Source: Mortierella sp. BCC40632
Taxonomy: Eukaryota > Mortierellomycota > Mortierellomycetes > Mortierellales > Mortierellaceae
Length of the DNA: 64,000 bases
Reading direction: 5' to 3'
Assembly: GCA_011634665.1 (NCBI GenBank)
Contig: WAEK01000009.1
Coordinates: forward strand, 983,501 to 1,047,500
The translations under genes were made by a program, and so were the position numbers. The notes beneath the pieces are model-generated. The model was not told the DNA's origin. It searched no databases and saw only the letters and a program-made list of their open reading frames with translations. Position 1 is the stretch's first letter, and every line of letters begins with the position of its first letter. This document shows positions 24,995 to 39,100 of this stretch, piece after piece.

Positions 24995-26529
24995 TCGTAT
25001 CAAAAGAATAAAATATCCTTACCAAGTCCACCGAGGACACGACCTCGCATGATGACCGTGTTTTCTTCTCCAGGATGCTCCAGCTTCATCCGCCGGACTT
25101 CAGATTTACTTCTTCCTGTCTGATCCGAAGACAATGGGACAGCTCTCCAGTCATAATGTCCTGGTCTCGTCTCGGATGGCTCCCGGACGCCCAGAACGGC
25201 TCGACTATCACCAACGCAGGCCACATACAAGTCCCGCTCCTTGGTGTCAATATACGCCATCAATGCACAAGAACCCGAAATGGCCGGCAACAAGGACGAA
25301 CAAGCCAACGGTCTTGATGGAAACTCGAGCACCTTTTGTACCGTCTCGTGAACAATCTGATGGTCCAGTTTCAAGAATCCATTCTCGATTGCCTCCATGA
25401 CTGCCAACACATCTCGAGGGTCCTTCACATGTCCAAGCTCCTCTGCAATCGTTGGTGCCAACTCTTGAGCTACCTTTTGACTACAGCACCATCCTCCGTG
25501 ACCATCAAAGACACCGAAGAAGGCCTTTTCAATCTGTCCATTCTTGTCACGAATGACATGACGGGACATGTCATCTTCCACGGGGTTATTGGATGCGACC
25601 TGGTTCACGGAATAGCCAAGAATCAAGTCTCGAGACTCTCTATCTCGCTTCTCTTCTTCTTTGGTCAACAATCGGAACAACTTTTGGTTCTGAGCCAACT
25701 TGGCCTCGACTTGTTCTGAAGTAAACATTCTCAGTTGCTTCTGTGGAGACTCGGCTGCTGAGGAAGAAAACAATCGGAAAGGACTGGAAGCCTTGGCTTG
25801 AGTTTGTTCAGCGTTTGGTCCAGAGGATTGGACAAGAGAATTCCGAAGTTGTGAAAAGTCTCGATGAAGGTCTGTCCAGCCTCGACTCCAATCGGGCGAG
25901 TTTCCGTAGGTAGAATAGGCAGTGACCGAACCCACGGTCAAAAGAGCTCCTGCAATAAAGGCTTGAACACCGACACGACGTGACTCTGCAAACTGAGTCC
26001 AGAAATGATATCCCCAGGCACTGCTTTGCCCGTGATGATTGGGAGAGTGATGGTGATGACGGGGACGATGACGGTTCCGGTCTCGTGAATACTGATGATG
26101 ATGGTGATGGTGCTCTTCAAAATGACCGTGGCGGTCGTGCTTTAGCCTGTTGTCGTAGTAATGTCCTCGGTCCTGGAACTGGTTTCGATTGCGTGGGATC
26201 ACTCGACTGATCACAGGTTCTGAGCGAGAGGCGGTAGCCGAGCTGGATTCGAAGGCCGCGGGATTGGGTGGGATCACTTCCTGGCCTTGATGCAATGAGC
26301 TCCTGTTGTTGTTGGCGTTGTTGCTGGTCTGGTTGGACTTTGGGGATTGCTTTGGACGATTGGCAGTGAGCGTGGGACGGATGCGCGAGTTGGTCACAGC
26401 AGATGTCGAGAAGGAAGACGCAGTTGGTCGAGAGGTGCCTATCGTGGTCCTGACTCGAGTGGAGCTGAGCACGATCCGGTCCACGCCCACGCGCGCCTGT
26501 TGCATTGATGACGAGAGCCAAAGTGACAT
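24080..26529 (-). CDS. PTC5: Mitochondrial PP2C phosphatase, pyruvate dehydrogenase phosphatase type
   Basis: Three exons (26529..25023, 24858..24283, 24168..24080) join in phase to 723 residues. The N terminus is basic/Ser-rich (presequence-like), followed by a His-rich disordered stretch (about 130-170) and a hydrophobic segment at about 185-207 (FIAGALLTVGSVTAYSTYG), probably an inner-membrane anchor. The PP2C domain has the metal and phosphate motifs FDGHGG (about residue 342), VGDSRAVLG, RAFGDARYKW, ATDGLWD and the terminal RDDITVTVIFFG. The RAFGDxxYKW and RDDITVTV forms are typical of PDP1/PTC5, which dephosphorylates and reactivates the pyruvate dehydrogenase complex. Intron 1 contains a long CT array. 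A role shared with lipoate ligase (E2 lipoylation) 4 kb away is coincidental proximity. Confidence 0.9.
24948..24991. repeat. CT microsatellite in PP2C intron
   Basis: About 22 CT units on the plus strand, in intron 1 of the PP2C gene. Confidence 0.95.
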
Positions 26530-27329
26530 TAAGGTACAAGAGGAGGAAAAAATAAAACAAGACAAAGACACACAGCTAAAAAAGGAACTAGAGAGAGAGA
26601 CAAGTCAAGTCAACGCGTCAGGGAACATTCGCAAGGCAATGAGAGTAGCCCAGCAGAACAAAAAGGAGAAAAAAAGTGCGCGGCAGAGACACACCTGAAG
26701 CCATTCAGTTCACAAAGGAACAAGAGATACTCTTCCAGTTGCCAAGCCTAAAAAAACGTTATCTCTCTCTCTCTCTTTCTCTCTGCCCATTGGCCCGCAC
26801 ACACACGCACACGCACACACACGCACACACACGCACACTCGCACGCACTCCATTGAATCGTTTCCCGTTCTCTGTCCCGCCGATGCCCCACTGTGCACAC
26901 ACCATTCACAGTTGATCTCCTTGGAGCAAACCAAGCCAAAAGTATGCAGATGTGCGTGTGTGTTTTTTCCTTTTACTAAGTGATGCTTGTTGGTGGCCTG
27001 TCTATCTTAAAGTGGAAGCACGGGAGAGCGCTGCACAGGATTCAATAAGCTCAATATGGGTTGGGCCTTTTCTTCTTCCTGGAGGCCATCTCGGAGAAAT
27101 GCTGAATGGGTGATGCCTTACGTTTCCGTATGTGTTATGGGGAAAAATGGTGTAGTGCAAAAAGTAAAAATGAAATGAAAAAAAAGGGCTGCAAACGAAA
27201 ACAAAAAAGAATTAACCTAATGGAAACCTATTGTACAAAATACACCTCCGGAAAGGGGCGCCATGTTCGTCCGACTTGATCCTCCATCCTATCCATCCAC
27301 TTGCTGAAGCCATGGGGGGGGGGAGAGCT
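26530..27329. other. Intergenic region PP2C / CTP synthase
   Basis: No gene supported. It contains a CT run (26762-26776) and an interrupted CA/CG-A array at 26799-26850. The CTP synthase 3' flank follows. Confidence 0.55.
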
Positions 27330-29414
<2,085 letters not shown>

Positions 29415-31336
29415 GGTGAACTGGGAGGAGTAAATTCAATGGAGAAAAAAACACAATAGGAGAGAGAGGAGGATTCGAGCAAGGGAAAGGGTGTGTTTCG
29501 TTTATTGGCCGTTTGAAACGGAAAGAACCAACAGGGAGGGGGTTACCACCCTGGCTATTATAGGGGACGAGGGACGGCTCAGCAGGTCACTAAGTTTTTT
29601 TTTTTTTCTCTCAATGGCTGAGCTTTGACAACAACCAGCCACCAGTATTTTTTTTTTCTTCACTCTATTGCTGTGGGGCTCTCATCATATCCCACGTACT
29701 GTACGTATATCCTTGCAAATGACGTTCTGTTGTCCCAAACGCGTAGACCTCTTCCCCTTGCTATATAGGAACCATGCCTGTGGAGAGTGTCAGCGGTTGC
29801 ATATTTGTAATGACCAAGAGTGGCCCCAAATAATGAAGAGGAAGAATCAATCGAATGAGACTTTCACACAACCTGAAGCATAGTCAATCAACTATGTCTT
29901 AACTTTCCCACAAGGTAAGGACCAAGCCTTGGGGAGAGGGAGAGGTATCATTCAACCAAAGATTAAAGGTATGTTGTCAGGGCGGTGATGATAGCAGGAG
30001 TGCTCTGATAGTACCCTTTCCTTGCTCGCCTCACCAGTGCCATCCAACACCGGTTTCCTTCGCTGACACTATGCTTTGGCGCAATTGAACACACCGAGCA
30101 CAAAGAGATCGAGCGATACAGCGGCAAGGAGGTGGCGGAGGTTACAGTCAACTAATCCCGTCCTGCAAACGTGGTTGTGTCATTACCTCAACGACTACAG
30201 GAATATTGAATGATTGGCTTGTTCACCTGTGTCCTTTACTGATGAAAAAAGAGTCAAGTCAGAACATGGCACACCTGACTCTTGATTTGCGCTATTAGTG
30301 ATTGTGGTGGAAACAAGGTGTAGTTCAAGAGTGGTAGCACCGTTACACTTTTTCGTCCACAAACCAACACTATCTACTTTTACATCTCTCTCTTTCTCTT
30401 TTTTTTTTTTTCCCTCCTATCTATACTCATACCCTCTGTGCCACTTTCAAAGACTCTAGTAAGTTCGGTCTGCTTTGCGACGAAGAGTCAAGGCTAGATA
30501 ATCTCTGTCAGCAGAGACTGTTCAAGCGCATCTATCCCTAATACCTGTCAGTCTCAAGTAAACACATCCAAGGGTTGAAGACTCGAATATAGTTCTCAGC
30601 TATTAGTGGAGATCTTTTTTTTGTTTGTTTGTTCTCTAAAAAATGAATGCCGGTAGTCAGTATTACTTGTCCTAAGACCAGTGAATATTCCTGCAATGGT
30701 TAACTCATATACTGGCACCTTTTTAGGAGTCTAGACGGCAAAAAAAAAAAAAAAAAAAAAAAAAGCACCGGATTCACGTATCGTATCAAGATATAGCTAT
30801 CGTTTATTTTTGCTTGGTAGTTCACTATGGAGGGGTCATCCCATACGTATTTATTCCAGTTTTCACTGGGATCTACGACGCTTTTTGCTTGGTCATTTCA
30901 GCTTCTTCATCGTCTTCCTGCGTCAAGGGAAGAAAATAAATAAATAAATAAAAGACGTGACCAAAGGGAAAAAACGCGTTTCTCCAAGTATGGATCAGGA
31001 CGGACAGGAATGGACTAAGATCAAGCGGGCCAACTTTTCCCAGGAGAGAGGAAGGCATGTGTCGCAATCTTTTTTTCTTCTTTTCTTCTCCTTCTCTTTC
31101 TCTTGGTTTATCTTTACCTTTATTTCAAATAGTTCATCCAACTCCCCTCCCCCCAGGTTCTCCTGTATTGGATCGTCATTTTTTTTTTTTTTTTTTTTTG
31201 TCTTTTTAATGACCTCCTTTGACCCTTTTTTGTCGTCTGTTTTTTCTTCTTTTTACAACTGAAAAATCTCAACGTATCTCCTATTTTTTTTTCTTTCTTT
31301 TTCTCTTTTTTGCAAGCATCAAAAGAAGGAGAGCCA
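29415..31336. other. Divergent intergenic region CTP synthase / secreted protein
   Basis: 1.9 kb with no supported gene. It holds poly-T (29596-29607, 31181-31199) and poly-A (30740-30763) runs and a small CTCTG/CAGAG hairpin near 30508-30521. I looked for tRNA genes and did not find a complete one. Confidence 0.5.
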
Positions 31337-33144
31337 ATGAGCAGGGCTCGAGGTTGTCGCGTGATCCTTTTTCTACTATTCCTCTTTGCAGATCTATCAT
31401 GCTTCCTTGCCACCGCCAACGTCCCTTCATCAGGTCACATCAACGCTTGGGCTAGTGCTACTACCGCTACTTCTACGCATAAAGAAGCTCTTTCCCTTAG
31501 CAACTCAACTCGTGCAAAGCTATGTTCTTCTCAGATCGGCATGTGTACTGTCTCTTGTCAAGGCAGGATCGTTTCCAACTCTTGGTAGGCTTTGTTGATT
31601 CCAATGCTTATTTTTATTTTATTTTTCCTTTCTTTTATTCCCACAAAGATGCGCGCCAAATCGCATCTCTTATTTTTTTTCTCTCTTCTTCCTTCCCCCC
31701 CCCTATGTATGTGTAATGCTGACATTTTTACGAGTATTCCGTTGTTGGGGCGGGTATATGCCTCTTTCGTCTTCTCGTTCCCTTTCTCCTTACTAGCGAT
31801 GTGAATACCCTTGCCTGGAACTGTACTTGTAGTCCTGGTGCTTCCAAACCCTTTCAAGAATGGCAATTCCCGGTCCCGTTCCAACTCTGTGTCCGCCATC
31901 GTCGAAGTTGTCTCCAGGATTGCAGTACCGACCCTTCCAAGTCACATCATCAACAGCAAAAACAACAAGATGGAGTAGAAGAAAAGAAAAATACAAAGGA
32001 TGACAGGCATGGAAAAAAGAAACCACCGCCATCTCAAGACTTACCTGATCCCAAGTCAAGCCTGGACATGTTCAACGTTACGAATCATCTACCGCTGCCT
32101 CCAACCGTACATTCGTCCATTCATCATCCCAATAATACCAAGAGAATGCTCGAGAGGACGAGGATGGGGGATGGGTATGACGACCAAGACCATGGTCATG
32201 GCTCTGTCCACGCGTCAGAAGACCTCGACGAGTTTCAATTGATTCGACATGTCTCCAAAGCCCAGTCCATGAAATTTGATCAGAAAAAGTGGCCGAATCC
32301 TGCAACCGAGGCGAAACGTAGGACCGTCTCAAAAAGTTCATCTGGTTTGAAGCATCTTCACGCATTGTCTACACCAAGGCGTCAATCGTTGGATCCAATA
32401 GGATCCTTGGACTGGGAACAAGACCTTGGTGACTCGAGACAAAAGGGATTGTCTACAGCTCTGGGTTTGGAACCAGAAGCTACCTGTCCAAGCAAACGAT
32501 CTGACGACAGCGACAGCGAGGAAGGTGGCGAGGAAGACGAGGAAGACGAGGAAGAGCAGGGGGAGGAGGAGAAAGAGGAAAAAGAAAAAGAGAACGATGA
32601 CAATAGTTTGGCGAATCAAGATAGCTCAGACAACGAGACAGCCCATCCGAACGAAAATGGAGCCAGTAAGAACAATCGAACTCAAGACGCGTGGAAGGAC
32701 AAGACCAGGTTTTCCAAAGAAGAAAAGGCCACGCAAGGAGGCAAGGATTCTTCAACGGCAGAGTCTCCACCAGGGGCTTCATCCGCTTGTTTTGCTCAAT
32801 GTCGAAAAGAGTATGCGTGTGGGACAGCCTCTGCTCCCAGGTATCATAGCCTCGAACTACCGCGACCAGCTAATTCGACACCCCAACAGACGCAAGGATT
32901 AGAGGAAAAGAAGAGCAAACAGCAGGCGGACAGTCGACCGAGGAAAGGTGTCACGTCTGGGGCTGTCCGCTGTTGTGGTGGTAGTGGTGGTAGCAGAGGA
33001 GGATTGGCGAGGGGAGTCGGTCGAGAGACGCGATGGTTTTTGGACAGACGGGTGATGGCAGCAGTGATTGCAGGGATGGTGTTGGTCGTGGTGGAAGGGG
33101 TTGTTGGGGCGATGGCCGGAGCCGAGTTGCTTATATCGGCATAA
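31337..33144 (+). CDS. Predicted secreted/membrane-anchored Cys-rich acidic protein
   Basis: Two exons (31337..31584, 31797..33144; GT-AG) join in phase to 531 residues. A signal peptide is clear: two Arg, then VILFLLFLFADLSCFLATA. The mature N terminus has nine Cys within about 80 residues (CSSQIGMC, SCQG, NSCDVNTLAWNCTC, FQLC, SCLQDC). The spacing resembles a small fungal secreted domain I associate with DUF7707; that match is from memory and tentative. The middle is disordered with a strongly acidic Glu/Asp run (about residues 230-270) and a second small Cys group (CFAQCRKEYAC). The C terminus ends in a 25-residue hydrophobic stretch (AAVIAGMVLVVVEGVVGA), either a membrane helix or a GPI-attachment signal. 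Likely a cell-surface protein; function unknown. Confidence 0.75.
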
Positions 33145-34339
33145 GGAGGGCCGAACAGAGAACGTGGACAGAATAGAAAAAAAAAAAAAAAAAAAAAGAG
33201 TTTTATGCCTCGGAGAATCTAAATTTAACAGTCTTCATACACAGAATGGATCGGTGCCTGAAGGACACAACAACAACAACAACAATATACAAGCCTCGTG
33301 GGAGAAGAGGAGACAACGGTTAGATTTTTGTGTGAGTAGAGGGTGAACACAAGATAGATCTGATAGATTGACTGACAGGGTAGAGGCCCATGGTGTGAGG
33401 AGGTTTTGCTCGATCCCTTGAATGCATGTGTCTCCTTTACCCCGCTTTCCCTCTCTCACCTTCTCTCTCTCTCTCTTTCTGCTCCTCTCTGCGCGAAAGA
33501 GAAGAGAGTAAGAGAGAGAGATCCATAACAATCATAATAATAACAGTGAGAATATGGGAAGCGGAGGCCGAGATGGACCTCCGGATATGAGCTGCCCAGA
33601 ATGTCCGAAGGCGTGTGTGTGTAAGAGAGAGAGAGAGGGTAGTCTAGGACAGAGAGAAACAGAGCACTCCTCTTCTCTCTGTCCCCCGAGTGGGTCTGTG
33701 GCTGGGCTCGATTGTATGATGTTGGATGCAAGAAGAAAAATAGGGTTTTGTTTTTTTTTCAAGCCCAGAAGACGGGATAAGCCGAGCTCGGAGAGTCTAC
33801 CAAAAGGAGACACTCACAGGAAGCGAGAATAGGAGGAAAAAAACGGTCTCTCTCGGCTTTTACCTGTTTGCATGCGGTATTGGGCTAGAAAGGAGAATGG
33901 CGACAAGAGAGGAAAAAAGAAAAAAGAAAGAAAGAACAAAGAGAAAGAGAGGCGCAAGCATGCATGCATGTGTGAAGAAGATACTTTTCATACAGGTGGG
34001 GTCGGCAAGTGAGGTCTAGTATCAATTTCTTTGTGGTGTCATTCTCATTGTCCCCAGACAGGTGTGTAAAACGAGCGAGAGAGCGTCGGAGCAACAAGAC
34101 AGAGACGTGCGTGTGTTTGTCGCTTTTCAAGGGATCCCCTTGGGAGTGATGTTGGCCATCCTTATTGCGATAGAAAGCGGGTCCCAAGCCACTCCGAAGG
34201 GAGAGGAGCAGACGGCGGCAGCAAGAGGATATTTGCTCCGGATCTTTTTCTTTTTCTTCTTCTTCTCTTCTCTTCTTCTCCTCACCTTCACCTTTTCCCC
34301 CCTTCTTTCCACCACCCACCACATACACTACTATTAACC
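33145..34339. promoter_or_regulatory. Intergenic region and CYC1 promoter
   Basis: No gene in 1.2 kb. The last 100 bp before the cytochrome c ATG are a strong pyrimidine tract (34240-34330), as in promoters of highly expressed fungal genes. Earlier sequence carries GA/CT runs and a CAA run at about 33269-33285. Confidence 0.5.
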
Positions 34340-35560
34340 ATGGCCGGAGACGCTGTTGCCGGTAAGCATCCACCACCATTATCATCATCACCACCACCAT
34401 CACCACCGCCACAACAACTACCACCGCCACTGTTGAGTTGTCATCACAACCGTTATCACCACTAGCGTTGTCACCACCGATATTGTCACCGCCACCAAGT
34501 CTCTCGCCAATTCTTATTTTTCTTCTTTTCTCTTCCGAATATTTTCGGCGCTCGGTCTCTTCTCCGCCTCTCCAAGGCCCAACAAGAAAAAGAGAAAGAG
34601 AAAGAGCGAGAAAAGAAGATAAAAGAAAGAAAGGGAGAGAGAGAGAGAGAGAGAAAAAGAGCGACTCTCTGTCGAGGACGACAAAACCGATTTCTCCGAC
34701 TCGGATCTACTGGGAGATCCGAGGTTTATTTTTTTAAACTACTCATTCTGAGTTTCCGAATCATTCTAACATTCTCTTTTTCTATATATTTTTTTTTCTC
34801 TTCATCTGTTGACCTATTATAGGAGCTAAGCTCTTCAAGACCCGCTGTGCCCAGTGCCACACCGTTGAGGCTGTAAGTTATTTTGCTTTTGCTTTTGCTT
34901 TTTTTTAAAGCGCGTCCTCGGAATCGACCATCTGAAAAAAAAATGACTCGAGTGATGGACGGTAGATTTCGGAAATAGCTCAGAGAACCAAAAAGGATTA
35001 AGGAGGAGGGACAGTGAAGCAGTCGGATCAAAGATAAAAAAGGACAAATACAATTTAGAAGGGGAAGGCTAGAGAAGATTGTTACATCAATAGGCACTAA
35101 CCCTTCTCTTTTCTCTCTATCTTCTCTCTGTTCTACAGGGCGGTGCCAACAAGGTCGGTCCTAACCTTAACGGCTTGTTCGGTCGCAAGACCGGTCAGGC
35201 TCCTGGCTACTCCTACACCGAGGCCAACGTCAAGAAGGGCATTGTCTGGACTGAGGAGACCCTCTTCGAGTACTTGGAGAACCCCAAGGTATGGCTTTTC
35301 TTGCTCCTACTATTCCACTCATATCTCGTCGGATATATGATTACATATATATTGCTTGACGCCTTGAGTATTTTTTTTTCTTGACGTCATCCCACTACTC
35401 TCTTTTCTCGCAAATACCATGTCGACTCACATGTCCTTTATCTTTTCTTTTTGCTCGGTGTTAATAGAAATACATCCCCGGAACCAAGATGGCCTTCAAC
35501 GGTTTCAAGAAGGAGAAGGAGCGCAACGATGTCATTGCCTACATGAAGGAGAGCTGCTAA
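34340..35560 (+). CDS. CYC1: Cytochrome c
   Basis: Four exons (34340..34361, 34823..34872, 35139..35288, 35468..35560) join in phase to 104 residues. Exon 1 codes only seven codons and one base. The heme attachment motif CAQCH, the [13 protein letters not shown] loop, and the axial Met in [11 protein letters not shown] are all intact. It carries electrons from complex III to cytochrome oxidase in the intermembrane space. The protein ends MKESC, slightly unusual in having a C-terminal Cys. The start is fixed by the MAGDAVAG N terminus, which only appears after splicing the tiny first exon. Intron 1 begins with an ATC/ACC trinucleotide repeat. Confidence 0.97.
34365..34432. repeat. Trinucleotide repeat in CYC1 intron 1
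   Basis: Interrupted CAC/ATC/CAA units directly after the first donor site. Confidence 0.8.
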
Positions 35561-36192
35561 GCATTTTCTCTTTCAACCTTCCCCCTCCTTTCGCATACAT
35601 AGCCCTTCCTCATTCTGTACGATTTTTTCCTCCCCTAGTTGCAATAACACCATCCTAGAAAAAGAAAAGAAATTTGATTTTTTTCTTGTATACACAAGAC
35701 TGTCCATGAGTGGTTGGGTTGAAGAATATTTTTTTGGGTGGTGGTGGTGGAAGAGATTCAGGGAGAGTGAGAGAGGAAAAAAAAAAAGTGAGCTCGGACA
35801 ATTGGCTCCAGGGTAACCGCTACTTTGCTATTCGTCTTGGTGTCTCTCCGAGGTTCCCGATGAGTAACTTGAAGGCTTTGTGCGTTTGTGTCGGTGTTTA
35901 TTTATTTATTTATTTTTTCTTTTGGTGTGTTGTTTGGGCCCTGGGAGAAACAGACAGACAGACAGACAGGTTGGTTGTAGAATGTCTTGAGCGAGGCCAG
36001 AGAGTTCTAGGAAAAGAGGGCGCCAGACCCCCGTAGACTATGAATCTCTTTTCTCTTGTGTGGTAGTCCTTCTCTCTCTTATCCTTCACTCGGGAATAAT
36101 CTTTTCCCTTGACTCTCGTCAAGTCTGTGCCTTCTTTTGTGCGCGATTTTTTTTTTTTTTTTAATAATTACAGTTCTGGCGCTATAAGCTAC
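35561..36192. other. Convergent 3' region CYC1 / TAF2
   Basis: No gene. It contains a TTTA repeat (about 35899-35914) and a GACA repeat (about 35951-35970). Confidence 0.6.
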
Positions 36193-39100
36193 TTAGCGAT
36201 TCATCGAGAGCTTCAACTTGAGCTTGGGTGGCTCTCGACGTTCTTCTTCTATCGTCTCTCCTCCTACTGCTACTCCTCCACTGGCTCCGCCAGTTTCCTC
36301 ATGATCACTATAGTGTTCGCGACGGCGTTCCCGGTCCCGATGCCGGTCCCTCTCTCGATCTCGATCTCGGTCTCTTTCTCGATCTCGGTCACGATCCCTG
36401 TCTCCTCGGTCACGATCGCGATCACGATCCCGGTCTCTTTCACGGTCGCGATCACGATCACGATCACGATCTCGGTCCCGATCCCGGTCTCTTTCTCGGT
36501 CCCGGTCTCGGTCTCGATGGCTACGATCACGATCTCGGTCCCTTTCTCGATCTCTTTCTCTGTCACGATCTCTATCACGCTCACGATCTCGATCTCGGTC
36601 CCGGTCGCGGTCTCTTTCTCGGTCGCGATCTCGATCCCGATCTCGATCCCTATCCCGTTCGCGGTCTCTATCGCGTTCACGGTCTCGGTCACGATCCCTG
36701 TCTCGATGGTGATGATGGTGATGATGATGTCTTCGATGTTTCTTACTCGAGGTCGATTCAACGTCGCTACCATCCGCGTCCTCTTCTGTACGGCTAGGCT
36801 TGGACAGTCCACTTTCTTCTCCCTCTACACCTTCTTCTTCACCTCCTTCTTCCTCCTCCTCATCTTCATCTTCATCTTCATCTTCATGACGTTCTCGACT
36901 CTCGTACCGTTCATGATCTTCCGAGGATCGCTTCTTATGCTTCTTGTGCTTCCGACTCTTTTTGTGCTTCTTGTGTTCACGGGAATCCCGAGATTCCCGA
37001 TCGCCAAGTCGAGTACTACTGCTGCTCCGTTCCTTATGGTAAGGGTGTTGTGACGGACCTTGAGGATGATGTGGGTGGAAAGGATGATTAAAATGCTTGT
37101 GTTCCTTTCGTGCATTCGATCCACCTCCTGTAGAAGAAGCATATTCTTCCGAATACGACCTTTCCGTCTTCCGGCGTTTACTACTTCCGCTTGAATAGCC
37201 CCCTGTTTCATCTTCTTCCGACCGATTCGGTCGACTACCGGTCGTTCCTTCTTCTCCCATATGCTCTCGCTTCTTTTTCCTTCCAGAGTCCGAGTCATTC
37301 CGGGAAGAGTTGGATCCGGCAAGAAGAGAGCCTGTGGTGGAGACCATTTGTGGAGGCTGCAGTCGGATCGGGATAATGGTCGAAGTTGGGCCTCCGTCTC
37401 CTGCAGTATCTTCATCTTCATCTTCTGGATCGGACAGATCGCTACCACTGGAACCCTCATTTCGAGCATGCTTGTGACTATTATTCACAAAAGTCGACGA
37501 CGACTTGGATCCTGCAGGCGTTGACGAGGCCGAGTGAGGTTTTCCAGTCGAAGCAGTGACCTTGCGGAGAGGGGTCGAGGCTGGAGTGGATGATCCACGG
37601 TGGCTATGCGCTGGAGACTTGGGCACTGCTGCGCTCGAAGAAGACACCGCAGGTGAGGGCGAGGGTGAGGTGGTCGATGGAGGAATATAGGCTGGTGCAG
37701 CCATCTTTAGATTTGAAGCCGACTTGGCCTTGGATCCACTCGAGCCCTTCTTTCCTGCGGGCGTCTCGCTGGCCTTGACAGCCTTTGGAGAAGTTGTAGT
37801 GGCAGCGGGACTCTCCGTCGAGGCAGCGGTGGTCGGAGTAGGCGTAGACTTGAGTTTGTTCAGACCTTCCTTCTTGACCATGTTTTCCCAGGTCTTCTTT
37901 AGACGCTCTCCCATGGCTGCAACTGGATCCCCAGGGTGAGAATTGAAAAGTGCGCAGTTAGAGAACACAAGGTGGACGTCCTGAATAACCTGATCTCCTG
38001 CAGTGTACACGCCCTCGGTAATCTTTCTTTCAATCGTGGCGAAATCCATTGGGTGCTTGACAATATCAAAATAAGTCGGTACGCCAAGTGCAACTGGGTC
38101 CACAGGAACTGCAAAGGCTCCAAAGTCTGGGTTTGACTTGAGTCTCTCAATCACCTTTCGATGTGCCATTAGGATCTCATGGTTGGGCTTGCCCGATCCT
38201 CCTCCAACGACACTCGTTCCATTCGCACCACCAGCTACAGAGGTTGGGTAGAGTCGATGGATATCCTTCTTGGCATTCTCAACTTCCTTGTTAAGCAGTG
38301 TTTGGATCATCAATCCTCCTTGCGAGAATGGATGGTCAAGTCCGTTAAAGTTGACACAGTTTTGACAAACGAGTCGAACATCGTCTGCAAAGCCGTCCAG
38401 ATTCGTGTATTTGCCGCCTTGGAATTTCTTTCGGATTGTCGAGAAATCCATCGGGTTCTTGATCAAAAGAGGGTAGTTGGGAAGATTGAGCGCCTTCCAA
38501 TCCACCTAAGGACATCCATCCCATTCGGATAAACATAAAAGGGCAATCAGAAAAAATATGGACAGATCCATGAAAGAGACTACAACGCCATCTTGTCAAA
38601 ATAGAATAGAACAAAATAATACTTACAGGTTCCAAAAAGGGCCCAGCATGCTTATGCGCAACAATCTTCTTCAACATCTTTTCAATATACTTGTCAATCA
38701 CTTCTTTCGGGGGCTCAACAGGTTTCTCTTGAACTTTGTTCTGCTTTGCCTTGGCCGTACTAGCTCCAGCGCCGGCTGCTTTACGTCCTGCAGCTGCAGT
38801 GGCTGGGGGTTCTGTCGCGGCAGCCAAGGGTTTGGTCGTATCTTCGGCCTTGGACGCCTTTCCCTTAGCCTTGGTTCCTCCTGTACTAACAGGGGCTGCA
38901 ACTGGCTCCTTTGGATTGACAGGACCCGGACCAGGGGCAGTTACTTCCTCATTGTCAAATCGATTGCCAAAGGCTGCCTCCCATTCCTTGAGCAGCAACT
39001 TTTCAAGAGCATCCGCCTGGAGATCCACATAGGATCCTTTGGGATTAAATGTTCGACAATTCCAGACGACAAGCTCTACATCCTTTCGGACTTCCATCGC

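Noticed and set aside
30315..30370. tRNA-like 5' half (GTGTAGTTCAAGAGTGGTAGCAC)
   Set aside because: It has the look of a D-arm with A/B-box spacing, but no anticodon arm, no T-arm GGTTC and no closing acceptor stem follow.
36109..37053. Long plus-strand ORFs of Val/Ile/Ser repeats across the TAF2 tail
   Set aside because: They are the complement of the Arg-Asp/Glu codon repeat; the minus frame is continuous with bromodomains.
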